This document shows positions 1 to 12,624 of a DNA stretch of 64,000 nucleotides, one piece after another. The notes under the pieces were generated by a model. The model was not told the DNA's origin, did no database searches, and was given only the letters and a program-made list of their open reading frames with translations. Both the position numbers and the translations under genes were made by a program. How positions within the stretch are numbered: the first letter of the stretch is position 1; each line of letters opens with the position of its first letter. Origin of the DNA: Citrobacter werkmanii NBRC 105721 (GTDB lineage: Bacteria > Pseudomonadota > Gammaproteobacteria > Enterobacterales > Enterobacteriaceae); assembly GCA_000759755.1 (NCBI GenBank), contig BBMW01000011.1, positions 1 through 64,000 on the forward strand, given 5' to 3'.

Positions 1-79
1 ACTTTACTGCAGATTTGATACCACTGCTAAAGCGATATCGATTTTCTGTAACAACGCTAATGCACTATTGCAGAGAAGA

Positions 80-156
80 TGGTGCATCCGGGAGGATTCG
101 AACCTCCGACCGCTCGGTTCGTAGCCGAGTACTCTATCCAGCTGAGCTACGGATGC
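80..156 (-). tRNA. argV: tRNA-Arg (anticodon ACG)
   Basis: On the minus strand the 77 nt fold as a cloverleaf with acceptor ends GCATCCG/CGGATGC, a T-arm carrying GGTTCGAATCC, and an encoded 3' CCA. The anticodon ACG sits at 120-122 in the loop CTACGAA; it would be modified to ICG to read CGU/CGC/CGA. It lies 3 nt after tRNA-Ser in the same direction. In E. coli this is the first of several identical argV/Y/Z/Q copies after serV; further copies would lie left of the window. Confidence 0.97.
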
Positions 157-159
157 AAA

Positions 160-252
160 TGGCGGTGAGGCGGGGATTCGAACCCCGGATGCAGCTTTTG
201 ACCGCATACTCCCTTAGCAGGGGAGCGCCTTCAGCCTCTCGGCCACCTCACC
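160..252 (-). tRNA. serV: tRNA-Ser (anticodon GCT)
   Basis: This 93-nt minus-strand tRNA has a long variable arm typical of class II tRNAs, acceptor ends GGTGAGG/CCTCACC, an encoded CCA and anticodon GCT at 216-218 (reads AGC/AGU). It is the first gene of the tRNA operon, followed at once by tRNA-Arg, as in the E. coli serV-argVYZQ operon. Confidence 0.97.
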
Positions 253-314
253 AACACGCCTCTTGCGAGTGCTTCGAAGAACTTGTTTCTGCTCATCGTC
301 GCTGCGTGGCGCAC

Positions 315-342
315 ATATTACTTTCTGGGACTTATAAGTCAA
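315..342 (-). promoter_or_regulatory. Sigma-70 promoter of the serV-arg tRNA operon
   Basis: Read on the minus strand there is a -35 TTGACT (337-342), a 16-bp spacer and a -10 TAATAT (315-320). The -10 is followed by the GC-rich discriminator GTGCGCC, the usual mark of stringently controlled tRNA promoters. The rest of the 336-bp gap between serV and csrA shows no convincing gene. Confidence 0.7.
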
Positions 343-556
343 ACAATTTTTCCAGAGCTTTTATCGTTTGCACATTTCACGCGCAATTAGTCTGCAAAAA
401 CGGCAAAAAGAGTGTTTTATCAACAGATAAATTGGCAGTTTCCTGCCGGCAATGAAGAAACAGAAAAATCGCCGGGAATGACAATATGCGTATGGGAAAC
501 GAGAAAACGAGGGAATGAAGCAGAAAAGCGAAGAAAGAAGACAACTCAATCAGGTT

Positions 557-581
557 GCGCCTCACCAGAAAGGTGAGACGC
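557..581 (-). terminator. Hairpin after csrA
   Basis: A 10-bp stem with a 5-nt loop lies just past the csrA stop. One position pairs as G-U only in the minus-strand transcript, which suggests it acts on csrA RNA. The U-run is poor, so intrinsic termination is not certain. Confidence 0.45.
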
Positions 582-588
582 GAAAACC

Positions 589-774
589 TTAGTAACTGGA
601 CTGCTGGGATTTTTCAGCCTGGATACGCTGGTAGATCTCTTCACGATGGACAGAAACTTCTTTCGGGGCGTTTACGCCAATGCGTACCTGGTTGCCCTTC
701 ACCCCTAAAACTGTCACGGTGACCTCATCGCCTATCATGAGGGTCTCACCAACTCGACGAGTCAGAATCAGCAT
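589..774 (-). CDS. csrA: Carbon storage regulator CsrA
   Basis: A 61-residue RNA-binding protein that dimerises and binds GGA motifs in mRNA leaders to control carbon storage, biofilm and motility genes. The sequence begins [11 protein letters not shown] with the basic N-terminal strand, and carries the [10 protein letters not shown] segment near residues 42-51 that with the N-terminus forms the RNA-binding face. Length equals the E. coli protein. A strong Shine-Dalgarno (AAGGAG) lies 7 nt before the ATG. It stands alone between alaS and serV, as in E. coli. CsrA also represses diguanylate cyclase genes in E. coli, a possible link to the c-di-GMP cluster at the other end of the window (inference). 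Confidence 0.98.
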
Positions 775-1012
775 TCTTTGCTCCTTGAAAGATTAAAAGA
801 GTCGGGTCTCTCTGTATCCCGGCATTATCCATCATATAACGCCAAAAAGTAAGCGATGACAAACACCTAAGTGTAAGCAGTCACGGCATCACATTCTGTT
901 AAACCTAAGTTTAGCCGATATACACAACTTCAACCTGACTTTATCGTTGTCGATAGCGTTGATGCAAACGCTGCGGATTGAAGCCCGCAGCGTCGACTTA
1001 CGCTTATAGTTA

Positions 1013-3640
1013 TTACAGTTTTGCGCTGACCCAGCCTTTCACACTGGCTAACGCTGCAGGCAGAGCCGCTGCATCCGTACCACCGGCTTGCGCCATGTCC
1101 GGACGACCGCCACCCTTACCGCCTACCTGCTGAGCGACCATACCAACCAGCTCCCCTGCTTTCACACGGTCTGTCACATCCTTAGACACACCAGCAATCA
1201 GAGAAACCTTACCTTCAACTACCGTTGCCAGAACGATAACGGTAGACCCCAGTTGATTTTTCAGATCATCAACCATGGTACGCAACATTTTCGGCTCAAC
1301 GTCCGCGAGTTCACTGACCAGCAGCTTCACGCCGTTGATATCAACCGCTTTGCTGGAAAGATTTGCACTCTCCTGCGCCGCAGCCTGTTCCTTCAATTGC
1401 TGCAATTCTTTTTCGAGTTGACGCGTACGTTCCAGTACAGAACGCACTTTATCACCGATATTCTGGCTATCGCCTTTCAGCAGCTGCGCAATATCGCTTA
1501 AGCGGTCGCTCTCAGCATGCACGGTTTGGATAGCGCCTTCACCGGTTACGGCTTCGATACGACGAACGCCCGCCGCCGTGCCTGACTCAGACACAATGCG
1601 GAACAGACCGATATCCCCCGTACGGCTGGCGTGAGTACCGCCACACAGTTCGGTGGAGAAATCGCCCATACTCAGAACGCGCACGTGGTCATCATATTTC
1701 TCGCCAAACAGCGCCATTGCGCCTTTGGCTTTCGCCGCTTCCAGATCCATGATGTTCGTTTCAATCGGCAGGTTGCGACGAATTTGCGCATTCACCAGAT
1801 CTTCAACGGCACGGATTTCCGCAGGCTTCATGGCTTCGGTATGAGAGAAGTCGAAACGCAGCACTTTATCGTTAACCAGCGAGCCTTTCTGTGCCACATG
1901 GGTGCCCAATACCTGGCGCAGCGCCGCGTGCATCAGGTGCGTTGCGGAGTGATTCAAACGGATACGCGCACGACGAGCTTCATCCACATCAGCCTGCACT
2001 GCATCGCCAATTTTCAGAGAACCCGCAGACAGTTTGCCGATATGACCAATCGCCTGGCCATATTTTTGCGTGTCGCTCACGGCAAACGCAAAGCCCGCAC
2101 CTTTCAGTTCGCCCTTGTCGCCAACCTGACCACCAGATTCCGCATAGAACGGCGTCTGATCCAGTACAACAACAGCGTCCTGACCGGCGTTAATGGCGTC
2201 TACCGCTTTACCATCGACAAACAGCGCAGTCACTTTGCCGTTCAGCTCAAGATGCTCATACCCTTTAAATTCTGAAGCGCCATCAACACGAATCATCGCA
2301 TTGTAGTCTGCGCCAAAGCCGCTGGCTTCACGCGCACGACGGCGCTGTTCTTCCATTGCGGCTTCAAAGCCCGCTTCGTCAACCTTGATGTTGCGCTCGC
2401 GGCAAACGTCTGCCGTCAGGTCAACCGGGAAGCCGTAGGTGTCATACAGACGGAAGGCGGTTTCGCCATCCAGCGTATCACCGGTCAGTTTTGCCAGTTC
2501 TTCGTCCAACAGTGCCAGACCACGCTCCAGCGTACGCGCGAACTGTTCTTCTTCGGTTTTCAGAACCTGCTCAACCATAGCCTGTTGACGCTGCAGTTCT
2601 TCACCTGCTGACCCCATGACTTCCACCAGCGGACCAACCAGCTTGTAGAAGAAGGTATCCTTCGCGCCCAGCATGTTGCCATGACGTACCGCGCGGCGAA
2701 TGATACGGCGCAGCACATAGCCACGGTTTTCATTCGATGGGACAACGCCATCGGCAATCAGGAATGCACAGGAACGGATATGGTCGGCGATAACGCGCAG
2801 CGACTTGTTGCTCAGATCGGTCGCACCAGTAACTTTCGCGACGGATTCAATCAGTGAGCGGAACAGGTCAATTTCATAGTTGGAGTTAACGTGTTGCAGC
2901 ACGGCCGCAATACGCTCCAGACCCATACCGGTATCCACGGACGGTTTCGGCAGCGGTTCCATGGTGCCGTCAGCCTGACGGTTGAACTGCATGAAGACGA
3001 TGTTCCAGATCTCAATGTAGCGATCGCCATCTTCTTCTGCGCTTCCCGGAGGGCCGCCCCAAATGTGGTCGCCGTGATCGTAGAAAATTTCGGTACACGG
3101 ACCGCAAGGACCGGTGTCCCCCATCTGCCAGAAGTTATCGGATGCATAGGCCGCGCCTTTGTTATCACCAATGCGGATGATACGCTCGCGCGGAATACCA
3201 ACTTCTTTTTCCCAGATTTCATAGGCTTCATCGTCAGTTTCATAGACGGTGACCCACAGACGCTCTTTTGGCAGGGCAAACCAGTTTTCACCGGTCAGCA
3301 GTTCCCATGCGAATTGAATGGCGTCGTGTTTGAAATAATCGCCGAAGCTGAAGTTGCCCAGCATTTCGAAGAAGGTGTGGTGACGTGCAGTGTAACCGAC
3401 GTTTTCCAGGTCGTTGTGCTTACCACCCGCACGCACGCAACGCTGCGAGGTGGTTGCGCGGGAATAATTACGCTTGTCGAGGCCAAGGAAAACATCCTTG
3501 AACTGGTTCATCCCGGCGTTGGTAAACAACAAAGTAGGGTCATTGTTCGGTACCAGGGAGCTGCTGGCAACTACCTGATGTCCTTTACTATGGAAAAAAT
3601 CGAGAAACGCCTGACGGATCTCAGCGGTGCTCTTGCTCAT
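1013..3640 (-). CDS. alaS: Alanine--tRNA ligase
   Basis: Cytoplasmic class II aminoacyl-tRNA synthetase of 875 residues (E. coli 876) that charges tRNA-Ala and clears mischarged Ser/Gly through its editing domain. The N-terminal third is the catalytic domain (start [16 protein letters not shown], with RXTTSQRC- and [12 protein letters not shown]-type segments). The editing domain has its zinc-site motifs: HSATH near residue 564 and CGGTH near 666. The C-terminal DHHA1-type domain ends with a [12 protein letters not shown] segment. The gene is flanked by recX and csrA as in E. coli, and looks intact. Confidence 0.98.
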   Translation of the reverse strand: MSKSTAEIRQAFLDFFHSKGHQVVASSSLVPNNDPTLLFTNAGMNQFKDVFLGLDKRNYSRATTSQRCVRAGGKHNDLENVGYTARHHTFFEMLGNFSFGDYFKHDAIQFAWELLTGENWFALPKERLWVTVYETDDEAYEIWEKEVGIPRERIIRIGDNKGAAYASDNFWQMGDTGPCGPCTEIFYDHGDHIWGGPPGSAEEDGDRYIEIWNIVFMQFNRQADGTMEPLPKPSVDTGMGLERIAAVLQHVNSNYEIDLFRSLIESVAKVTGATDLSNKSLRVIADHIRSCAFLIADGVVPSNENRGYVLRRIIRRAVRHGNMLGAKDTFFYKLVGPLVEVMGSAGEELQRQQAMVEQVLKTEEEQFARTLERGLALLDEELAKLTGDTLDGETAFRLYDTYGFPVDLTADVCRERNIKVDEAGFEAAMEEQRRRAREASGFGADYNAMIRVDGASEFKGYEHLELNGKVTALFVDGKAVDAINAGQDAVVVLDQTPFYAESGGQVGDKGELKGAGFAFAVSDTQKYGQAIGHIGKLSAGSLKIGDAVQADVDEARRARIRLNHSATHLMHAALRQVLGTHVAQKGSLVNDKVLRFDFSHTEAMKPAEIRAVEDLVNAQIRRNLPIETNIMDLEAAKAKGAMALFGEKYDDHVRVLSMGDFSTELCGGTHASRTGDIGLFRIVSESGTAAGVRRIEAVTGEGAIQTVHAESDRLSDIAQLLKGDSQNIGDKVRSVLERTRQLEKELQQLKEQAAAQESANLSSKAVDINGVKLLVSELADVEPKMLRTMVDDLKNQLGSTVIVLATVVEGKVSLIAGVSKDVTDRVKAGELVGMVAQQVGGKGGGRPDMAQAGGTDAAALPAALASVKGWVSAKL

Positions 3641-3767
3641 AATTATCCTGAAGAAATCAAGCTAACGAAATGTCATTACCAGCATCGGCAGCAAACTGCG
3701 CCTCTGGCAATCGAAAAGTGGGAATAAGATAAGTTTTCTTTACTGGGAAGTAAAATCCCGTATGCGT

Positions 3768-4268
3768 TCAATCGTCAAAATTTCGCCATATTGCCTGAAT
3801 ATCTTCCATCAGATAGCCACGATAGAGCAAAAAACGCTGGACCTTTACCTTATCTGAAAAATCCACTGGTAAAGGTTCACCGTATTTCCGGATTGCCTGC
3901 TCGCGCGCAAGTACTGCCCAGTCAATTTCACACTCGCGCATGGCGCGCTCGATAGCCTCACGCGAGATCCCTTTCTGACTGAGTTCCTGCCGCACTCGCG
4001 CAGGCCCATAGCCTTTACGGCTACGGCTGGCGATAAACTGCTGAACGAAGCGGTCATCATCCAGATAACGACTTTCAATGCACCAGGCAATGACCTTGTC
4101 GTAATCTTCCGCAGAAGCATCAATGTCTTCCGGTCCATGATTACCCATCACCGGCGCGGCCAGCTTACGCCGCAGTTCCTGCTCGCTGTGATCGCGCATT
4201 GCCAGAATACGCACAGCGCGGTCAAGCAGTCGGGAATAAGCGGATCGGCGGGAAGTTGCATCTGTCAT
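3768..4268 (-). CDS. recX: RecA regulatory protein RecX
   Basis: A 166-residue, three-helix-repeat modulator that binds and caps RecA filaments, limiting recombinase and co-protease activity. It has the family's full length and conserved segments such as [16 protein letters not shown] near residues 22-37 and [16 protein letters not shown] in the middle. It lies 73 nt downstream of recA in the same direction, behind the recA terminator hairpin. In E. coli recX is expressed by low-level read-through of that terminator, so the same coupling and SOS control are expected. Confidence 0.95.
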   Translation of the reverse strand: MTDATSRRSAYSRLLDRAVRILAMRDHSEQELRRKLAAPVMGNHGPEDIDASAEDYDKVIAWCIESRYLDDDRFVQQFIASRSRKGYGPARVRQELSQKGISREAIERAMRECEIDWAVLAREQAIRKYGEPLPVDFSDKVKVQRFLLYRGYLMEDIQAIWRNFDD

Positions 4269-4286
4269 AGTAAACCTTCAGAAATG

Positions 4287-4314
4287 CAAAAGGGCTGCAT
4301 GATATGCAGCCCTT
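4287..4314 (-). terminator. recA terminator (leaky, upstream of recX)
   Basis: The minus-strand transcript forms a near-perfect 12-bp stem (AAAGGGCTGCAT / ATGCAGCCCTTT) with a 3-nt loop followed by TTTTGCATTTC. It separates recA from recX and matches the E. coli arrangement in which about one transcript in ten to twenty reads through. Confidence 0.85.
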
Positions 4315-4341
4315 TACTATTATGCGATGTAAAACAGATTA

Positions 4342-5409
<1,068 letters not shown>

Positions 5410-5474
5410 TTACTCCTGTCATGCCGCTTTCGGTTTAAACCGCAAAACGTGAAAGATAATGTTCTGTTGAGGCA

Positions 5475-5502
5475 ATTATACTGTATGCTCATACAGTATC
5501 AA
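5475..5502 (-). promoter_or_regulatory. recA promoter with LexA box
   Basis: On the minus strand the -35 is TTGATA (5497-5502) and the -10 TATAAT (5475-5480) with a 16-bp spacer. The LexA box TACTGTATGCTCATACAGTA (5479-5498, plus strand) fills the spacer, giving CTGT-N8-ACAG exactly. The -35 overlaps the stop codon of pncC (5499-5501). The arrangement is that of the E. coli recA promoter. Confidence 0.95.
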
Positions 5503-5996
5503 GTATTTTGTAGAAATTGTTGCCACAGGGTTTGCAACGCATAGGCAGTTGCCTGCCGACGCACCGCGTCGCGGTCACCGCTGAAGCATTCCCGACGGGT
5601 AATCCCCTCGCCGCTTGCGCTGGCGAAGGCAAACCACACCGTACCCACGGGCTTGTCTTCACTTCCGCCATCCGGCCCCGCAATACCGCTGATCGATACA
5701 GCAAAGTCCGCGCGTGCCGCCTTTAGCGCGCCAATCGCCATTTCCACGACCACCGGCTCACTCACCGCGCCATGCTGGGCCAGCGTCTCTTCGCGCACGC
5801 CAATCATCTGCGCTTTGGCTTCGTTGCTGTAGGTCACGAACCCGCGTTCAAACCAGGCGGAACTGCCGGCAATATCCGTAATGGCTTTGGCCACCCAACC
5901 GCCGGTGCAGGATTCCGCCGTCGTAACGGTCGCCCCGCGCGCTTTCAGCGCCAGGCCAACCTGCTCGCTTAACTGCATCAGTTCACTGTCGATCAT
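5499..5996 (-). CDS. pncC: Nicotinamide-nucleotide amidohydrolase PncC
   Basis: A 165-residue CinA C-terminal-type enzyme that deamidates NMN to nicotinic acid mononucleotide in the NAD salvage cycle (formerly ygaD). The diagnostic TTAESCTGGWVAKAITDIAGSS-like stretch begins near residue 24, with GIAGPDGGSEDKPVGTVW in the C-terminal half; both are hallmarks of the family. It sits directly upstream of recA with its stop codon inside the recA promoter. Confidence 0.95.
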   Translation of the reverse strand: MIDSELMQLSEQVGLALKARGATVTTAESCTGGWVAKAITDIAGSSAWFERGFVTYSNEAKAQMIGVREETLAQHGAVSEPVVVEMAIGALKAARADFAVSISGIAGPDGGSEDKPVGTVWFAFASASGEGITRRECFSGDRDAVRRQATAYALQTLWQQFLQNT

Positions 5997-6117
5997 TTCA
6001 GCCTCTGTCAGTTAAAAAAATATGCCGGACAAGATAGCACTTTCACAACCAATGTGGGGATGAGGAGAACGTTTTACGAGGGGGATTCCAAAAATTGATC
6101 CGTTGCAAAATAAGACC

Positions 6118-6182
6118 TGCCGGATGGCGATGTCAGAGCATCTTATCCGGCCTACAAGCAATATCTTACTGTAGGCCGGGGA
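6118..6182. repeat. REP/BIME element (pncC-mltB)
   Basis: A GCCGGATGGCGATG...CATCTTATCCGGC hairpin unit, followed by an inverted TGTAGGCCGGG remnant, lies just past the mltB stop. It is typical of enterobacterial REP pairs. Confidence 0.85.
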
Positions 6183-6186
6183 GCGA

Positions 6187-7266
6187 TTACTGTACGCGCG
6201 CCAGCGCTACCGCCTGACCCAGTTGCCACACGGCCATCGCGTAGTGGGTACTGTGGTTATAGCGGGTGATAGTGTAGAAGTTCGGCAGTCCGTACCAGTA
6301 CTGATAACCGGTGCCAATGTCCAGGCGCAGCAGGCTGGCCTGCTGATGATTCCCCAACGACTGCTGCGGCGTCAGTCCCGCGGCGGCAAGCTGTGAAATG
6401 CTGTACTGGGTTTTAAAGCCGTTCGCCAGCCCAGGCGCCTGACCATTCGCCGGCACCGCGACCGTATCGCCTTTTACCCAGCCATGGCCTTTAAAATAGT
6501 TCGCCACGCTACCGATGGCATCTACCGGATCCCACAAGTTAATGTGTCCATCGCCATTGAAATCGACCGCATATTCTTTATAGGAAGACGGCATAAACTG
6601 GCCGTAGCCCATCGCACCGGCGAAGGAACCTTTCAAATCGAGCGGATCATCACTTTCATCTCGCGCCATCAACAGGAAAGTTTCCAGTTCGCCAGAGAAG
6701 TATTCCGCACGACGAGGATAATTAAAGGACAGCGTCGCCAGCGCATCCAGAATTCGCGTTTTGCCCATCACGCGGCCCCAGCGCGTCTCCACGCCAATAA
6801 TGCCGACGATAATTTCCGGAGGAACGCCGTAGACCTGCCACGCGCGGTTCAGGGCATCTTCATATTGATTCCAGAAGGCTACGCCGTTTTGTACGTTGTC
6901 CGGGGTGATGAATTGTTTGCGATAACGCAACCATGCGCCGTTAGGTCCGGCTGGCGGTTGCGTCGTCGGCGCCTGACGGTCCATTAAACGTAATACCGAA
7001 TCCAGGCGCTTGGCCTGCGACAGGATCTCCTGCAACTGCTGACGGTCAAAGCCATGCTTGTTCACCATCTTCTCGATGAACTGTTGCGCGTTCGGGTTAT
7101 TGGCAAAATCGCCGCCCGTTAGCATGACATTATGCTGTGGCTCAAGCAGGAAACCGCCGGATGGCGTACCCGTAGTCGTTTGAGTCTCTGAAGGTTTAGG
7201 TTTGCTGCTACAGGCAGCAAGCAATACGAAAAGGGGAAGTAACGCTACATAACGACGCTTGAACAT
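6187..7266 (-). CDS. mltB: Membrane-bound lytic murein transglycosylase B
   Basis: A 359-residue outer-membrane lipoprotein (E. coli 361) that cleaves the MurNAc-GlcNAc bond to form 1,6-anhydro ends. The start is set at MFKRRYVALLPL because it gives a proper lipoprotein signal with lipobox LAAC (Cys19); an upstream in-frame start would add 36 residues and spoil the signal. The slt-type catalytic segment GVETRWGRVMG carries the catalytic Glu, and GAMGYGQFMPSS and YAVDFNGDGHINLWDP follow. It is divergent from srlA. Confidence 0.95.
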   Translation of the reverse strand: MFKRRYVALLPLFVLLAACSSKPKPSETQTTTGTPSGGFLLEPQHNVMLTGGDFANNPNAQQFIEKMVNKHGFDRQQLQEILSQAKRLDSVLRLMDRQAPTTQPPAGPNGAWLRYRKQFITPDNVQNGVAFWNQYEDALNRAWQVYGVPPEIIVGIIGVETRWGRVMGKTRILDALATLSFNYPRRAEYFSGELETFLLMARDESDDPLDLKGSFAGAMGYGQFMPSSYKEYAVDFNGDGHINLWDPVDAIGSVANYFKGHGWVKGDTVAVPANGQAPGLANGFKTQYSISQLAAAGLTPQQSLGNHQQASLLRLDIGTGYQYWYGLPNFYTITRYNHSTHYAMAVWQLGQAVALARVQ

Positions 7267-7440
7267 GAGACATCCATTAAACAAATTCAGCCTGGGAGAA
7301 GTATGGTAAAGCATCCTCCGCCATACAAGGAAGCAGTAGTCGCTCTGCTTCACAGAATTTCCCCCCTCTTGCACTTCCGACCGTCATATTTGCGAGCGCT
7401 TACGCAATAACTTTCACATTAAAATATTTATCTTTCATTT

Positions 7441-7456
7441 TGAGATCAAAATAACA
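7441..7456 (+). promoter_or_regulatory. CRP-like site of the srl operon
   Basis: TGAGATCAAAATAACA resembles the CRP consensus TGTGA-N6-TCACA and lies 76 bp before the srlA start. The surrounding bases closely resemble the known E. coli gut promoter region, which needs cAMP-CRP. Confidence 0.55.
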
Positions 7457-7510
7457 CTTTTAAATCTTTCGATCTGATTAAAATTAATTTCCGTTTGGCA
7501 AGATAACTAA

Positions 7511-9063
<1,553 letters not shown>

Positions 9064-9076
9064 GAGGCACTCAAAA

Positions 9077-9439
9077 ATGACCGTGATTTATCAAACCACC
9101 ATCACCCGTATCGGACAGAGCGCCCCGGACGCACTTTGCGACCAGATGTTGATTACCTTTCGTGAAGGTGCTCCAGCGGATATCGAAGAGTTTTGCTTCA
9201 TCCATTGCCACGGGGAGCTGAATGGCGCTTTGCAAGCTGGACTCCAGTTTGAACTAGGCCAGCATCACTACCCGGTCACCGCCGTTGGCAGCGTAGCGGA
9301 ACAGAACTTACGTGAACTGGGGCATATCACTCTACGTTTTGACGGACTCAGCGAAGCGGAATTCCCAGGCACCGTACATGTGGCGGGCCCTGTACCGGAC
9401 GATATCGCGCCGGGCTGTATTTTGAAGTTTGTTGCTTAA
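9077..9439 (+). CDS. srlB: PTS glucitol/sorbitol IIA component
   Basis: A 120-residue soluble phosphocarrier that takes phosphate from HPr and gives it to the IIB domain of SrlE. The start MTVIYQTTITRIG fits the family; the longer in-frame opening overlapping srlE is not used because its extra residues are only srlE sequence in another frame. The FCFIHCHGELNG segment near residue 37 includes the candidate phospho-His. It follows srlE by 13 nt and precedes srlD by 17. Confidence 0.95.
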   Translation: MTVIYQTTITRIGQSAPDALCDQMLITFREGAPADIEEFCFIHCHGELNGALQAGLQFELGQHHYPVTAVGSVAEQNLRELGHITLRFDGLSEAEFPGTVHVAGPVPDDIAPGCILKFVA

Positions 9440-9456
9440 GATTGAAGGAGAAAAAG

Positions 9457-10236
9457 ATGAATCAGGTTGCCGTTGTCATTGGTGGAGGCCAGACCCTGGG
9501 GGCATTCCTTTGCCGTGGGCTTGCGACAGAAGGATACCGCGTCGCGGTGGTGGATATTCAAAGTGATAAAGCCGCCAACGTCGCGCAGGAGATTAACGCC
9601 GAGTTTGGCGAAGGCACAGCGTACGGTTTTGGCGCTGATGCCACCAGCGAACAGAGCGTGCTGGCACTGTCACGCGGAGTGGATGAAATATTCGGTCGCG
9701 TCGACCTGCTGGTTTACAGCGCGGGTATCGCTAAAGCCGCGTTTATCAGCGATTTTCAGCTTGGGGATTTCGACCGCTCGCTGCAGGTGAATTTGGTCGG
9801 TTACTTCCTCTGCGCCCGTGAATTCTCACGCCTGATGATCCGCGATGGCGTTCAGGGACGCATTATCCAGATCAACTCCAAATCAGGGAAAGTAGGCAGT
9901 AAACACAATTCGGGCTACAGCGCGGCAAAATTCGGCGGCGTGGGTTTAACCCAATCGCTGGCGCTGGATCTGGCGGAATACGGTATTACCGTCCATTCGC
10001 TGATGCTCGGCAACCTGTTGAAATCACCTATGTTTCAGTCATTATTGCCGCAATATGCAACCAAATTGGGCCTTAAGCCGGATGAAGTCGAGCAGTATTA
10101 CATTGATAAGGTTCCGCTCAAACGCGGCTGCGATTATCAGGACGTGCTGAACATGCTGCTGTTTTATGCCAGTTCGAAAGCCTCTTACTGCACCGGACAA
10201 TCGATTAACGTCACCGGCGGTCAGGTGATGTTCTAA
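9457..10236 (+). CDS. srlD: Sorbitol-6-phosphate 2-dehydrogenase
   Basis: A 259-residue short-chain dehydrogenase that oxidises glucitol-6-phosphate to fructose-6-phosphate with NAD+. The Rossmann motif GGGQTLG is near residues 10-16, and the catalytic Ser-Tyr-Lys are in INSKSGKVG and YSAAKFGG. The ATG at this position has GGAG 6 nt upstream; the alternative start 5 codons earlier has no ribosome site. It is the only soluble catabolic enzyme of the operon. Confidence 0.97.
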   Translation: MNQVAVVIGGGQTLGAFLCRGLATEGYRVAVVDIQSDKAANVAQEINAEFGEGTAYGFGADATSEQSVLALSRGVDEIFGRVDLLVYSAGIAKAAFISDFQLGDFDRSLQVNLVGYFLCAREFSRLMIRDGVQGRIIQINSKSGKVGSKHNSGYSAAKFGGVGLTQSLALDLAEYGITVHSLMLGNLLKSPMFQSLLPQYATKLGLKPDEVEQYYIDKVPLKRGCDYQDVLNMLLFYASSKASYCTGQSINVTGGQVMF

Positions 10237-10246
10237 GAGGTATGAT

Positions 10247-10317
10247 TGCCCGGTGGAGCTGTGCTTACCGGGCCTACGAATATTATGCAGCCGGATTAGG
10301 CGCAGCCGTCATCCGGC
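10247..10317. repeat. REP/BIME element (srlD-gutM)
   Basis: Two inverted REP-type units (TGCCCGGTGG...CCGGGCCTAC and CAGCCGGATT...CATCCGGCA) fill the gap inside the srl operon, a common position for REP-stabilised mRNA ends. Confidence 0.8.
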
Positions 10318-10336
10318 AAAATCAAAGGAGCGCATT

Positions 10337-10696
10337 ATGGTTTCCGCACTGATTACCGTCGCCGCCATCGCCTGGTGCCTGCAACTAGCGCTCGGTGGCT
10401 GGCAAATATCCCGCTTTAATCGCGCGTTCGATAAACTTTGTCAGCGGGGTCGGGTTGGCGTGGGTCGCTCCGGCGGACGGTTTAAACCGCGCGTGGTCGT
10501 CGCCATTGCGCTTGATGAGCAGCAGCGGGTTACCGATACGTTATTTATGAAAGGTCTGACGGTATTCGCCAGACCCGGAAAAATTGCCACGATAATGGGC
10601 AAACATCTTGATGATTTACAGCCTGATGTGATCTTTCCCCATGATCCGTTAGCGCAGAATGCACTATCATTGGCGCTTAAACTGAAACATGGGTAA
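10337..10696 (+). CDS. gutM: Glucitol operon activator GutM
   Basis: A 119-residue auxiliary activator of the srl operon in E. coli. The start MVSALITVAAIAWC follows an AAAGGAG ribosome site and gives the exact family length; a longer frame reading into the REP sequence was not chosen. An N-terminal hydrophobic segment (about 3-22) suggests membrane attachment. It is followed by an ERIC element rather than directly by srlR. Confidence 0.92.
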   Translation: MVSALITVAAIAWCLQLALGGWQISRFNRAFDKLCQRGRVGVGRSGGRFKPRVVVAIALDEQQRVTDTLFMKGLTVFARPGKIATIMGKHLDDLQPDVIFPHDPLAQNALSLALKLKHG

Positions 10697-10742
10697 TTTC
10701 GTTGTGAATGCTAATAGCTTGCGAAATTATCATTTTGCAACC

Positions 10743-10868
<126 letters not shown>

Positions 10869-10892
10869 ATATAAGTCAGGGTAATCACGCCT

Positions 10893-11666
10893 ATGAAACC
10901 TCGTCAGCGTCAGGCTGCCATACTGGAGCACCTGCAAAAGCAGGGAAAATGCTCGGTTGAAGAACTGGCCCACTACTTTGACACGACCGGCACAACCATT
11001 CGCAAAGACCTGGTCATTCTGGAAAATGCCGGAACCGTCATTCGTACCTATGGCGGCGTGGTGTTAAATAAAGACGAATCCGATCCGCCTATCGATCACA
11101 AAACGCTAATCAACACGCATAAAAAAGAGCAGATTGCCGAAGCCGCCGTCCGTTATATCCATGATGGCGATTCCATCATTCTGGATGCGGGCAGCACCGT
11201 ATTGCAGATGGTGCCGATGCTTACCCGCTTTAGCAACATCACCGTCATGACCAACAGTCTGCACATTGTTAACGCCCTTTCGGAGTTGGACAACGAGCAA
11301 ACCATCCTGATGCCCGGCGGGACCTTTCGCAAAAAATCTGCGTCATTTCACGGTCAGCTGGCAGAAAACGCCTTTGAGCAATTCAGCTTTGATAAACTCT
11401 TCATGGGTACCGACGGCATTGATCTCAATGCCGGCGTGACCACCTTTAATGAGGTGTTTAGCGTCAGTAAAGCGATGTGCAATGCCGCTCGCGAAGTGAT
11501 TCTGATGGCCGACTCCTCAAAATTTGGGCGTAAAAGCCCTAATGTTGTGTGCAGTCTGGAAAGCGTCGACAAGCTGATTACCGATGCGGGTATCGACCCT
11601 GCATTTCGTCAGGCGCTGGAAGCAAAAGGGATTGAAGTAATCATAACCGGAGAAACCAATGAGTGA
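10893..11666 (+). CDS. srlR: Glucitol operon repressor SrlR (DeoR family)
   Basis: A 257-residue DeoR-type repressor. The N-terminal winged helix ([20 protein letters not shown], then [11 protein letters not shown] with recognition helix near 30-45) is followed by a sugar-phosphate-sensing domain with the DAGSTV and MGTDGID motifs. It represses srl genes in the absence of glucitol or its phosphate. Its stop overlaps the gutQ start by 8 nt. Confidence 0.95.
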   Translation: MKPRQRQAAILEHLQKQGKCSVEELAHYFDTTGTTIRKDLVILENAGTVIRTYGGVVLNKDESDPPIDHKTLINTHKKEQIAEAAVRYIHDGDSIILDAGSTVLQMVPMLTRFSNITVMTNSLHIVNALSELDNEQTILMPGGTFRKKSASFHGQLAENAFEQFSFDKLFMGTDGIDLNAGVTTFNEVFSVSKAMCNAAREVILMADSSKFGRKSPNVVCSLESVDKLITDAGIDPAFRQALEAKGIEVIITGETNE

Positions 11667-12624
11667 TGCACTACTGAACGCGGGCCGTCAGACGTTAATG
11701 CTGGAACTACAGGAAGCCAGCCGACTGCCAGAGCGACTGGGCGATGATTTTGTCCGCGCCGCCAATACGATCATCCACTGTGAAGGCAAAGTCATTGTCT
11801 CCGGGATTGGCAAATCAGGCCATATTGGCAAAAAAATTGCTGCGACCCTCGCCAGTACCGGCACCCCAGCCTTTTTTGTGCATCCCGCTGAAGCCCTGCA
11901 CGGCGACTTAGGGATGATTGAAAGCCGCGACGTGATGCTGTTTATCTCTTACTCCGGCGGCGCAAAAGAGCTGGATCTCATCATTCCGCGCCTGGAAGAC
12001 AAATCCGTCGCCCTGCTGGCAATGACCGGAAAACCAACTTCGCCGCTGGGCCTGGCGGCCAAAGCCGTGCTGGATATTTCTGTTGAACGTGAAGCCTGCC
12101 CGATGCGCCTGGCGCCGACCTCCAGCACCGTGAACACGCTGATGATGGGCGACGCGCTCGCAATCGCCGTGATGCAGGCGCGCGGCTTTAACGAAGAAGA
12201 TTTTGCCCGCTCGCATCCGGCTGGCGCGCTGGGCGCTCGTCTGTTAAATAAAGTGCATCATCTGATGCGCCGTGACGATGCCATTCCGCAGGTGACTCTG
12301 ACTACCAGCGTCATGGACGCGATGCTGGAGCTGAGCCGCACAGGCCTTGGTCTGGTGGCTGTTTGTGACGATGCGTCGCTGGTGAAAGGCGTCTTTACCG
12401 ACGGCGACCTGCGCCGCTGGCTGGTTGGCGGCGGCGCGCTCACCACGCAGGTTAGCGAAGCAATGACCCATAATGGCATTACGCTGCAAGCGCAGAGCCG
12501 CGCGATTGACGCCAAAGAGATCCTGATGAAACGCAAAATCACTGCCGCACCGGTGGTAGATGAAAACGGAAAACTCACCGGTGCTATCAACCTGCAGGAT
12601 TTCTATCAGGCCGGTATTATCTAA
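11659..12624 (+). CDS. gutQ: D-arabinose 5-phosphate isomerase GutQ
   Basis: A 321-residue enzyme interconverting ribulose-5-phosphate and arabinose-5-phosphate, a KdsD paralogue that can feed KDO synthesis. An N-terminal SIS domain ([20 protein letters not shown] near 50, SYSGGAKEL near 98) is followed by two CBS domains (about 205-321). It is the last gene of the srl operon. Its stop codon overlaps the stop of convergent norR by 3 nt, with no terminator between them. Confidence 0.95.
   Translation: MSDALLNAGRQTLMLELQEASRLPERLGDDFVRAANTIIHCEGKVIVSGIGKSGHIGKKIAATLASTGTPAFFVHPAEALHGDLGMIESRDVMLFISYSGGAKELDLIIPRLEDKSVALLAMTGKPTSPLGLAAKAVLDISVEREACPMRLAPTSSTVNTLMMGDALAIAVMQARGFNEEDFARSHPAGALGARLLNKVHHLMRRDDAIPQVTLTTSVMDAMLELSRTGLGLVAVCDDASLVKGVFTDGDLRRWLVGGGALTTQVSEAMTHNGITLQAQSRAIDAKEILMKRKITAAPVVDENGKLTGAINLQDFYQAGII

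Noticed and set aside
4-455. Open frames across the tRNA genes
   Set aside because: They read through two structural tRNA genes and are chance frames.
2891-3727. A 278-codon open frame opposite the alaS start
   Set aside because: It is an antisense shadow of alaS, and its product resembles nothing I know.
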